Origin: an uncultured Pelagibacteraceae bacterium
GTDB lineage: Bacteria; Pseudomonadota; Alphaproteobacteria; Pelagibacterales; Pelagibacteraceae
Assembly (NCBI GenBank): GCA_902597695.1
Contig: CACJYH010000001.1
Location: 3,472-67,471, forward strand
DNA: 64,000 nucleotides
Direction of reading: 5' to 3'
Shown piece by piece: positions 18,568 through 25,809 of the stretch; position 1 is the first letter of the stretch, and each line of letters opens with the position of its first letter. The notes beneath the pieces were generated by a model, which was not told the origin of the DNA, did not search any database, and was given only the letters and a program-made list of their open reading frames with translations. A program made the position numbers and the translations under genes.

Positions 18568-19050
18568 ATGTTAAAATCACTAGATAGAAATTTAAATAAA
18601 CTCTACAAATTTTCAGGTTATGTTGCTGCTTTTTTTTTAATTTTGGTAGCAGTTTTTATTCTTATTGGTATCTCATCGAGAATATTTGGTTTTTATATAA
18701 GAGGTCTTGCTGAGTATTCAGGTTATTGTATGGCTGCCGCATCTTTTTTTGCGTTAGCTTACACATTTGTAGAAGGGGGACATATTAGAATTACGCTTTT
18801 CTTAGAAAAATTATCAGGTGCAAAGAAAAAATTTATTGAAACCTGGTGTTTAAGTATCGCAAGCTTTTTTTCAGGATACCTAGCTTTTTACTTCGTTAAA
18901 ATGTTAATTATTTCTTATAAATTTCAAGAACGAAGTGAAGGAGCAGATGAAATTTTGATTTGGATTCCTCAAACAAGTGTAGCTATCGGATCAACAATTT
19001 TTTTTATAAGCGTTTTTCATCAATTTATTTTAATCATCAAAAAGGATTAA
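18568..19050 (+). CDS. dctQ: TRAP transporter small permease (DctQ family)
   Basis: 160 residues with four membrane spans (about 18-40, 50-68, 88-112, 132-154) and the family pattern FALAYTFVEGGHIRITLFLEKL between spans two and three. It forms the membrane complex with DctM, whose ATG follows the stop codon with no gap. There is no room for a ribosome-binding site between the upstream hairpin and the ATG. Confidence 0.88.
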   Translation: MLKSLDRNLNKLYKFSGYVAAFFLILVAVFILIGISSRIFGFYIRGLAEYSGYCMAAASFFALAYTFVEGGHIRITLFLEKLSGAKKKFIETWCLSIASFFSGYLAFYFVKMLIISYKFQERSEGADEILIWIPQTSVAIGSTIFFISVFHQFILIIKKD

Positions 19051-20361
19051 ATGACCGAAATACTTTTAACAATTTTCTTTATCAGCGTTTTGCTATTTTT
19101 TTTAGGATCTGGAATTTGGGTTGCGTTAAGTATGATTGGGGTATCGGCTATTGGCATGATGCTATTTACCTCAAGACCAGTTGGTGATGCAATGGCCACG
19201 ACAATATGGGGCACATCTTCCTCTTGGACACTAACCGCATTACCACTATTTGTCTGGATGGGTGAGATTTTATTTAGGACAAAACTTTCTGAAAATTTAT
19301 TCAAAGGATTATCTCCTTGGATGCAAAAATTACCGGGAGGTTTAATCCATGTTAACGTTGTTGGATGTGCATTATTTGCAGCAATTTCAGGCTCTTCAGC
19401 AGCAACTGTTGCAACAGTAGGCAAGATGTCTATTCCCGAATTAAGGAAAAGAAATTATCCAGAAAAAATCTTACTAGGTAGTTTAGCGGGTTCGGGAACA
19501 TTAGGTTTACTGATACCACCGTCAATTATATTGATTATCTATGGCGTTGCTGTCCAAGAGTCTATCGCAAAATTATTTATTGCCGGAATTATTCCTGGAA
19601 TAATGATTGCACTTATATTTATGTCTTACGTAATTATTTGGTCTTTAATCAATAAAAAATCTATGCCAAAAATTATTGAGGAGTACTCATTTTTCGAAAA
19701 AATTAAAAGATCAAAACAACTTTTGCCAGTTATAATTTTAATATTAGCTGTTATAGGATCGATATATACAGGAATTGCAACAGCTACTGAAGCGGCTTCA
19801 TTAGGAGTAGTTGGAGCATTAATATTATCTTACTTTCAAAAAAGTTTAACATTAAAAACTTTTAAATCCTCTTTACTTGGAGCAACCAAAACCTCTTGTA
19901 TGATCGCTTTTATTTTAGCAGGTTCAACATTTTTATCTTTAGCAATGGGGTTTACTGGATTGCCAAGAAATCTTGCTCTCTGGATCCAAAATATGGAATT
20001 ATCTCCATATGTTTTGATATTTGTCTTAATGATCTTTTATATAATTTTAGGAATGTTTCTTGATGGTATTTCAGCAGTTGTTTTAACAATGGCAATCATT
20101 GAGCCCATGATTAGACAAGCAGGTTTTGATATGATTTGGTTTGGTATTTTTTTAGTCATTGTTGTTGAGATGGCACAAATCACCCCGCCTGTTGGTTTTA
20201 ATTTATTTGTACTTCAAGGCATGGCAAAAAAAGATATGGGGTACATTGCAAGGAGTGCTTTCCCATTATTCTTGCTAATGGTCCTAGCAGTTATATTAGT
20301 TGTGATCTTTCCAGAAATAGCTTTATGGATGCCAGAGCAAATGATTAAAAATATAAATTAG
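19051..20361 (+). CDS. dctM: TRAP transporter large permease (DctM family)
   Basis: 436 residues with about a dozen hydrophobic segments, the normal length for DctM. Typical motifs are PLFVWMGEILFRTKLSENLFKGL, AAISGSSAATVATVGKMSIPELRKRNY, SGTLGLLIPPSIILIIYGV and, near the end, MAQITPPVGFNLFVLQG. It drives sodium-coupled uptake of the ligand handed over by DctP. Its end overlaps the convergent TPR gene by 4 bp. Confidence 0.95.
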   Translation: MTEILLTIFFISVLLFFLGSGIWVALSMIGVSAIGMMLFTSRPVGDAMATTIWGTSSSWTLTALPLFVWMGEILFRTKLSENLFKGLSPWMQKLPGGLIHVNVVGCALFAAISGSSAATVATVGKMSIPELRKRNYPEKILLGSLAGSGTLGLLIPPSIILIIYGVAVQESIAKLFIAGIIPGIMIALIFMSYVIIWSLINKKSMPKIIEEYSFFEKIKRSKQLLPVIILILAVIGSIYTGIATATEAASLGVVGALILSYFQKSLTLKTFKSSLLGATKTSCMIAFILAGSTFLSLAMGFTGLPRNLALWIQNMELSPYVLIFVLMIFYIILGMFLDGISAVVLTMAIIEPMIRQAGFDMIWFGIFLVIVVEMAQITPPVGFNLFVLQGMAKKDMGYIARSAFPLFLLMVLAVILVVIFPEIALWMPEQMIKNIN

Positions 20362-20843
20362 TATTTTGATTTTTCGCCAGCTATAACAGCTTTTAGTTGA
20401 TCATATTCTTCACAATTACAACCCTCTAAAACTCCAAGCCTTTCAACTGCAAGATTATGTCTGTTAGTTGCAACATACAATTCACCAAGATATTCATTAA
20501 TACCTTTATGTTTTGGATCAATAGCTAAACCTTGAAGATAATACTTTTCACCATTCTCAAAATCACCCAGCTTTCTAGTTGTGAAACCTAAGTAGTTAAG
20601 AGTATCAGCTTTACCAGGTTTTTTTTCATTTGATTTGATTAAAAGCTTCTGCGCTTTTGCATAACTTTTTTGCGCTTTTTCTAATTTTCCTTTTTTTTCG
20701 TATTTTTTAGCACTTTTAATATGCACCACCGCTTTATCATAGTTTGTTTTTGTTGAACTTGATCCGCTAGAAGACGAACCAGCTGCAAAAACGTTTGTTG
20801 TGATAAAGAAGGCAATAGATAAAGTTAAGATAATTTTTTTCAT
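20358..20843 (-). CDS. Periplasmic TPR-repeat protein, function unknown
   Basis: 161 residues with a signal peptide (cut near NVFAAG), then a Ser/Gly-rich linker SSSSGSSS. Tetratricopeptide repeats follow: KYEKKGKLEKAQKSYAKAQKLL, ADTLNYLGFTTRKLGDFENGEKYYLQGLAIDP and GINEYLGELYVATNRHNLAVERL. A conserved-looking CNC motif sits near the end (EGCNCEEYDQLKAVI). Proteins of this build are widespread in alphaproteobacteria without a known role. It lies 1 bp after pxpA on the same strand and probably shares its transcript. Confidence 0.75.
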   Translation of the reverse strand: MKKIILTLSIAFFITTNVFAAGSSSSGSSSTKTNYDKAVVHIKSAKKYEKKGKLEKAQKSYAKAQKLLIKSNEKKPGKADTLNYLGFTTRKLGDFENGEKYYLQGLAIDPKHKGINEYLGELYVATNRHNLAVERLGVLEGCNCEEYDQLKAVIAGEKSKY

Positions 20844-20844
20844 A

Positions 20845-21618
20845 TTAAATAAATTTTTTCATTTTGTTTAAAGTTTTTAATTCTAAACCATTTTCAACTA
20901 AGTTATCTCTTATCGACTTAGCCGTTGCTAATGAACTTAGATTGTCACCATGTATACAAACAGAGTCAATTTCACAAGGTATTTGCTTCCCGCTGTGACA
21001 ATTAAGCGACTGAGTTTGCACCATCTTTAATACATGTTTTTTTGCTAGCTCAGGGTCAGTTATTAATGCATGAGATTTCTTTCTCGATACAAGGTTGCCA
21101 TCATCTTCATAATTTCTGTCAGCAAATATTTCACAAGCGAACTTCATATCTAATTTCTTTGCTGCTTCTTGCATTTTTGATCCAGTAGGTACGAGATATA
21201 TTATGTCTTTATTAATATCCTTAATAGTTTTGGCTAAAATTGTAGCTAACTCAATATCCTCACATGCCATATTATTTAAGGCCCCATGAGGTTTTACATG
21301 AGATACACTTTCTCCATGAGAAGAAGCTATTTTTTGAAGAATTTCATATTGATCAATTATAAGTTTTTTTATTTCACTTTCAGAAAGATTCATTCTTTCT
21401 CTACCAAAATTTTCTGGATCGTTAAAAGAAGGATGGGCACCAATACTCACTCCATTTTTTTTGGAAATTTTTACTACTTGATTCATGGTTAGCTCATCTC
21501 CAGCGTGATAGCCACAAGCAACATTGGCTGAATTTACGATTTCTAATAAATCTGGATCATACTTATTGGAGTGATGTTTTGATTTTTCACCTAAATCACA
21601 ATTTATATTAATTTCCAT
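20845..21618 (-). CDS. pxpA: 5-oxoprolinase subunit A (LamB/YcsF family)
   Basis: 257 residues from the ATG at 21618, which gives the family start MEININCDLGE; an in-frame ATG at 21624 is also possible. Motifs include NVACGYHAGDELTM, GAHPSFNDPENFGRERM, SHVKPHGALNN and VCIHGDN. With PxpB and PxpC it forms the prokaryotic ATP-dependent 5-oxoprolinase that opens pyroglutamate to glutamate. It is transcribed divergently from pxpBC from an overlapping promoter, an unusual split of a normally single operon. Confidence 0.93.
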   Translation of the reverse strand: MEININCDLGEKSKHHSNKYDPDLLEIVNSANVACGYHAGDELTMNQVVKISKKNGVSIGAHPSFNDPENFGRERMNLSESEIKKLIIDQYEILQKIASSHGESVSHVKPHGALNNMACEDIELATILAKTIKDINKDIIYLVPTGSKMQEAAKKLDMKFACEIFADRNYEDDGNLVSRKKSHALITDPELAKKHVLKMVQTQSLNCHSGKQIPCEIDSVCIHGDNLSSLATAKSIRDNLVENGLELKTLNKMKKFI

Positions 21619-21632
21619 ACTCATAATTTGTA

Positions 21633-21640
21633 AGTATAAC
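21633..21640. promoter_or_regulatory. overlapping divergent -10 elements of pxpA and pxpBC
   Basis: The 8-bp AGTATAAC reads TATAAC (21635-21640) on the plus strand and TATACT (21638-21633) on the minus strand. Plus-strand initiation would fall at about the pxpB ATG (21646), with a 4/6 -35 TTTCCA 17 bp upstream. Minus-strand initiation would fall about 2-3 nt before the alternative pxpA ATG at 21624. Both messages would be nearly leaderless. Confidence 0.45.
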
Positions 21641-21645
21641 ATGGC

Positions 21646-22320
21646 ATGATTAAAAATATATCAAATCTTGGTGACGCAGCTTTGTATTGTGATTTCGGGT
21701 CTGAGGTAAACAAAGAAATAAATAGTAAAGTAATACGATATTTTAAAAGTATTCAAAAAAAAAATATTGATGGGATCAATAACTTAACTCCCTCATATAA
21801 TAAATTAATTATTTCATTCGATCTACGAAAAAAAAATTTTCAAACGATCAAAAAATTAATCGAAAATTTAGATATTACTAATGATGATGAATTAGAGACA
21901 AATAGAATTAAGATACCTGTTTGTTGTGATGAAAATTTTTCATTAGATATAAAAAGATTAGAGGAAAAGTTACAAATAACTCGTGATAAAATCTATGAGA
22001 AATTTTTTGGTAAGGAATTTTTTTGTTATATGACTGGTTTTATCGCAGGTATGCCTTTTCTTGGTGATCTGGAAAATGAGTTGCAGGCAAAACGTTTGGA
22101 AACACCGAGAGTAAAAGTGCCTAAGGGCTCAGTTGGATTAACAGAACAATTTGCAAATGTTTATACATTTGAAAGTCCTGGTGGGTGGAATATCATTGGA
22201 AATACACCACAAGTTATTTTTGATAGCACTAATGAGAATAATCCAAATTTAATTAATCCAGGTGATGTAGTTACTTTCGAGCAAATTACTAAAGATCAAT
22301 ATTACAATAACAATGAATAA
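21646..22320 (+). CDS. pxpB: 5-oxoprolinase subunit B (allophanate hydrolase subunit 1-like)
   Basis: 224 residues with the family pattern: SNLGDAALYCDFG at the N-terminus, IDGINNLTPSYNKLIISFD, PVCCDENFSLDIKRLEEKL, and the C-terminal GFIAGMPFLGDLEN, RVKVPKGSVGL and ESPGGWNIIGNTP. It pairs with PxpC to make the ATP-using half of 5-oxoprolinase. The stop overlaps the pxpC start by 8 bp. No ribosome-binding site is visible, in keeping with the predicted leaderless transcript. Confidence 0.92.
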   Translation: MIKNISNLGDAALYCDFGSEVNKEINSKVIRYFKSIQKKNIDGINNLTPSYNKLIISFDLRKKNFQTIKKLIENLDITNDDELETNRIKIPVCCDENFSLDIKRLEEKLQITRDKIYEKFFGKEFFCYMTGFIAGMPFLGDLENELQAKRLETPRVKVPKGSVGLTEQFANVYTFESPGGWNIIGNTPQVIFDSTNENNPNLINPGDVVTFEQITKDQYYNNNE

Positions 22321-23257
22321 AAATTATTTTGAAATAAAAAGAGCTGGAATAAACACAACATTTCAAGATCAAGGTAGAGACAATCTTTATCATATTGGTA
22401 TTCCATTTAGTGGAGCAATGGATAATAGAAATTTTCAAATTTCTAACAAACTTGTTGGTAATCAAGTAAATTTTCCAATAATTGAATTTGCTTATCAAGG
22501 TCCTTTGTTAAAGTATTTTGGTGAAAAGATTAATTTTGCAATTACGGGAGATGTAAAATTTATAATTAGAAAAAAAAATAATGCTATCGAAGGAACTTGT
22601 TATCAATCTTTCACTTTAGAAAATGGTGATGAATTGGATATTATAAGCACTAATAAATCTGTTTATGGATATTTAGCAGTAAGTGGTGAATTTGATGTAA
22701 ATTATCAATGGTCAAGTTGCTCTGTTAACACAAAAGCAAATATCGGTGCAAATAATGGAAAAAAAATAGAAGATGGACAAAAGATTTATATTTTAAATAT
22801 CAATAAAAATTTAAGTGATAAAAAATTAAATTACATTAATACAAAAATTGAAAATATCAGAGTTATCCAAGGAACAAATTTTGACTATTTTTCTGACGAA
22901 GGAAAAAAGATTTTTTTTGAGAAAGAATTTGTAATATCAAAATTATCAGATCGTATGGGTATGAGACTAGAAGGACCAAAAATAAAAAATATTGTTGATA
23001 CCAATATTAAATCGGAAGGTTTATTAAAAGGTGTTATTCAAGTACCAGCAGATGGAAATCCAATAATTATGCTTTCAGATCATGGCACTATTGGAGGTTA
23101 TCCTAAAATAGGAGTTGTTATCAGTGCAGATTATGACAAGTTGGTTCAATTAACCCCAGGTTCAAAGATTAAATTTAAAAAAGTCGAATTAGCTGATGCA
23201 GAAACATTATTTAAACTATATGACATGGAGACACAAAATTTAATTTCACAAATTTAA
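22313..23257 (+). CDS. pxpC: 5-oxoprolinase subunit C (biotin-dependent carboxyltransferase-like)
   Basis: 314 residues of the allophanate hydrolase subunit 2 family. Motifs are KRAGINTTFQDQGR, GIPFSGAMDNRNFQISNKLVGN, IEFAYQGP, SKLSDRMGMRLEGP and SEGLLKGVIQVPADGNPIIMLSDHGTIGGYPKIGVV. It completes PxpABC, which recycles pyroglutamate formed from glutamine or glutathione breakdown into glutamate. One base of overlap leads into the downstream permease. Confidence 0.93.
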   Translation: MNKNYFEIKRAGINTTFQDQGRDNLYHIGIPFSGAMDNRNFQISNKLVGNQVNFPIIEFAYQGPLLKYFGEKINFAITGDVKFIIRKKNNAIEGTCYQSFTLENGDELDIISTNKSVYGYLAVSGEFDVNYQWSSCSVNTKANIGANNGKKIEDGQKIYILNINKNLSDKKLNYINTKIENIRVIQGTNFDYFSDEGKKIFFEKEFVISKLSDRMGMRLEGPKIKNIVDTNIKSEGLLKGVIQVPADGNPIIMLSDHGTIGGYPKIGVVISADYDKLVQLTPGSKIKFKKVELADAETLFKLYDMETQNLISQI

Positions 23258-24135
23258 TGACTTTTATAAGAAACTTACCTGGACCATTATTAATTTTTTT
23301 AGGTGCATTAAGTTTAAGTTTTGGTGGATTAATTGTAAAATCTTTTGAGGGAGCTACATTATGGCAAATTCTATTTTGGAGATCTTTATTCTTTTCTTTA
23401 ACAGTTCTAGCTTTCTTAATTTTAAGTTATAGAGGAAAAACAATTGAGTCATTTTATAAATCTGGATTACCGGGATTTTTTGGTGGAATTATTTTATCTT
23501 TTGGTTTTTGTGGATATGTGTTTGCTATGTACAACACCACTGTTGCTAATACTAATTTTATCATTTCACTTCAAATACTATTTCTTGCAATATTTGGGTA
23601 TTTTTTCCTTAAGGAAAAAATAAATTTAATTACTTTGTTTTCAATCTGTCTGGCGATGACAGGTGTTTTATTAATGGTCGGCAATTCATTATCTCCTGGA
23701 GAATTATCTGGAAACCTTGCAGCTTTTACAATGCCAATTACTTTTGCAGTTTTAATAATGATTGTGAGAAAATTTCCCTCTGTGGATATGGTGCCAGCCC
23801 AGTTCGTTGCTGGTGTAAGTTCATGTCTAATTGGTTTTTTGCTTTCCACTAAAATCATGATTTCTCCTCATGATATCTTTTTGGGTTTTCTCGCAGGTTT
23901 TTTTCAAGTTGGTTTTGGTTTTATATTTATAACTATCGGTGCAAGAACAACACCGTCTGCAATGGTAGGAATCATAATGTTATCCGAATCTGTCCTAGGA
24001 CCGATATGGGCATTCCTTTTCGTAAGTGAAAGACCCTCTGTATTTGGATTAATTGGTGGCGCAATTATACTTTCTGCGGTTTTATTACAATTTTACTCGC
24101 TTTTAAGTAAACAAAAAAAAATTGTTTCTGATTGA
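23257..24135 (+). CDS. EamA/DMT-superfamily permease
   Basis: 292 residues with ten predicted membrane spans in two EamA repeats. The first includes ATLWQILFWRSLFFSL and the second FITIGARTTPSAMVGIIMLSESVLGPIWAFLFVSERP. These carriers export or import metabolites such as amino acids. The gene starts on the last base of the pxpC stop, so an amino-acid-related substrate is plausible but unproven. Its last codons overlap the -35 element of the gcv promoter. Confidence 0.85.
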   Translation: MTFIRNLPGPLLIFLGALSLSFGGLIVKSFEGATLWQILFWRSLFFSLTVLAFLILSYRGKTIESFYKSGLPGFFGGIILSFGFCGYVFAMYNTTVANTNFIISLQILFLAIFGYFFLKEKINLITLFSICLAMTGVLLMVGNSLSPGELSGNLAAFTMPITFAVLIMIVRKFPSVDMVPAQFVAGVSSCLIGFLLSTKIMISPHDIFLGFLAGFFQVGFGFIFITIGARTTPSAMVGIIMLSESVLGPIWAFLFVSERPSVFGLIGGAIILSAVLLQFYSLLSKQKKIVSD

Positions 24136-24160
24136 CTTTTTTCCACACATGTAAGAATAT
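24132..24160 (+). promoter_or_regulatory. predicted promoter of the gcv operon
   Basis: -35 TTGACT (24132-24137), 17-bp spacer, -10 GAATAT (24155-24160). The start site would fall near 24167, exactly where the first glycine aptamer begins. The -35 overlaps the stop codon of the preceding permease gene. Confidence 0.5.
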
Positions 24161-24164
24161 CCTG

Positions 24165-24327
24165 ACACGGGAGAGACTACAGATTATCGTAGCGCCGAAG
24201 GAGCAACCACCCAGGAATCTCTCAGGCAAAAAGGACCGTAACATATTAACTCTGGAAAGAGATTTAATTCTCGCCGAAGGAGCAAAACTCTCAGGCAAAT
24301 ATACAGATGGGTACAAAGAGTTAATAT
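24165..24327 (+). ncRNA. tandem glycine riboswitch upstream of gcvT
   Basis: Two glycine aptamers in series. Aptamer 1 (about 24167-24239) has P1 ACGG/CCGT, the conserved GAGAGACT, GCCGAAGGAGCAA and CTCTCAGGCAAAAAGGAC. Aptamer 2 (24243-24327) has GGAAAGAG, GCCGAAGGAGCAA, ACTCTCAGGCAAA and a terminal helix P1 of 11 perfect pairs: ATATTAACTCT (24243-24253) with AGAGTTAATAT (24317-24327). This helix includes the A and U of the gcvT AUG (24326-24327) and the AGAG that would serve as its ribosome-binding site. There is no terminator, so control must be at translation initiation. Glycine riboswitches on gcvT are known in SAR11. Confidence 0.93.
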
Positions 24328-25429
24328 GGAAACAAAAAAAACATCGCTGTACCAATTACATCAAGATTGTAATGCAAAATTTGTTGAATTTGCAGGCTAT
24401 CAAATGCCGATACAATATTCGGAAGGTATTGTAGAAGAACACAAATTCACACGAAATCACTCAGGTATCTTTGATGTTTCCCATATGGGTCAGCTATTTA
24501 TTTATGGTGGTGAAGACTTAATCAAAGATTTAGAAAAAATTTTTCCTTTAGATCTTAAAAATTTGAAATTAAATCATTCAAAATACAGCTTCTTAATGGA
24601 CAAAGATGCTGGGATACACGATGATTTAATTATCACAAAAATAAAAGAAGGTTTTTTGATAATCCTCAATGCAGCATGTAAAGATAATGACTTTAAAATT
24701 TTAAAAGAATTACTTGGGGATAAGTACAAAATGGTTATGGATGAAAATAGATCTCTAATTGCCATTCAGGGTCCTAAATCATCAGAAATTCTTAATGATG
24801 TAATTAATGGTGTGAAAGATCTAAATTTTATGTCTGGAAACTGGTTTACATTTGAAAATCAGAAAGTTTATATTACGCGATCTGGTTACACAGGCGAAGA
24901 CGGTTTTGAAATATCAATTGTAAATGATTTTGTAGACCAATTAACTAGAGAATTAATCAACAAAGGATCTAAATTGATAGGTCTTGGAGCAAGAGATACA
25001 TTAAGATTGGAAGCAGGTTTATGTCTTTATGGTCATGATCTTGATAAAGACAAAACTCCAGTGGAAGCAAATTTAAAGTGGGCTATTTCAAAAGAAAGAA
25101 TCTCTAAGGGAGATTTTATTGGCTCTGACATAATTATTAAACAATTAAATGATGGTGTCAGTAAAATAAGAGTTGGAATTAAACCTGAAGGCAGAATTAT
25201 TGCTAGAGAAAAAACAAAAATATTTAATCAATCAGATGTTCATATTGGAGAAATCACAAGTGGTACATTTGGACCAAGTGTCAATGGACCTGTTGCAATG
25301 GGTTATGTGGAAAATGAATTTTCAAAAAAAAATACTAAAGTATTTTTAGAAGTCAGAGGTAAAAAACATCCTGCAAGTATTTGCAGCTTACCATTTTATA
25401 AAAAAAGTTATGTCAAAGGGGTAAACTAA
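24326..25429 (+). CDS. gcvT: Aminomethyltransferase, glycine cleavage system T protein
   Basis: 367 residues. T-protein motifs are [49 protein letters not shown] [37 protein letters not shown] and [18 protein letters not shown]. It transfers the aminomethyl carbon from lipoylated GcvH to tetrahydrofolate, releasing ammonia. The start codon is inside the riboswitch P1 helix. The stop overlaps the gcvH ATG by one base (TAATG). The partner L protein (lpd) is not in this window. Confidence 0.97.
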   Translation: METKKTSLYQLHQDCNAKFVEFAGYQMPIQYSEGIVEEHKFTRNHSGIFDVSHMGQLFIYGGEDLIKDLEKIFPLDLKNLKLNHSKYSFLMDKDAGIHDDLIITKIKEGFLIILNAACKDNDFKILKELLGDKYKMVMDENRSLIAIQGPKSSEILNDVINGVKDLNFMSGNWFTFENQKVYITRSGYTGEDGFEISIVNDFVDQLTRELINKGSKLIGLGARDTLRLEAGLCLYGHDLDKDKTPVEANLKWAISKERISKGDFIGSDIIIKQLNDGVSKIRVGIKPEGRIIAREKTKIFNQSDVHIGEITSGTFGPSVNGPVAMGYVENEFSKKNTKVFLEVRGKKHPASICSLPFYKKSYVKGVN

Positions 25430-25809
25430 TGAGTGAAGTAAAATATTCAAAAGAACACGAGTGGATTAAATTAGATGGAGATGTTGCAACAATTGGTATC
25501 ACAAAACATGCTACAGAGATGTTAGGTGATATAGTTTTTGCAGAACTTCCAGAAAAAGGTTCTAGCGTAGAGAAAGATGGTACAGCTGGTGTTGTAGAGT
25601 CAACGAAAGCTGCTAGCGATGTATATACCCCTGTGAGCGGTGAAGTAGTTGATACCAATCAAGCTATAGTAGATGATCCATCAAAGATTAATCAAGACCC
25701 GGAGGACTCAGCGTGGTTTTTTAAACTAAAAATAAAAGATCTATCAGAAATGGATACTTTAATGAATAAAGACGATTACGATAAATTTGCAAAGGAGACT
25801 TCAGCATAA
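25429..25809 (+). CDS. gcvH: Glycine cleavage system H protein
   Basis: 126 residues, full length. The lipoyl-attachment lysine is K60 in [20 protein letters not shown], with the typical N-terminal [23 protein letters not shown]. It shuttles the aminomethyl group on its lipoyl arm between the P, T and L proteins. It is co-transcribed with gcvT and gcvP, with one-base overlaps on both sides. Confidence 0.97.
   Translation: MSEVKYSKEHEWIKLDGDVATIGITKHATEMLGDIVFAELPEKGSSVEKDGTAGVVESTKAASDVYTPVSGEVVDTNQAIVDDPSKINQDPEDSAWFFKLKIKDLSEMDTLMNKDDYDKFAKETSA

Noticed and set aside
18960..19187. 75-residue plus-strand open frame at the dctQ/dctM junction
   Set aside because: Out-of-frame with two well-supported TRAP permease genes; no family features.
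24065..24355. 96-residue minus-strand open frame over the glycine riboswitch
   Set aside because: It is antisense to a structured RNA and the gcvT start; open frame by chance.
24132..24434. 100-residue plus-strand open frame through the riboswitch
   Set aside because: Its translation covers both aptamers and then runs out of frame with gcvT; the RNA structure explains the conservation.
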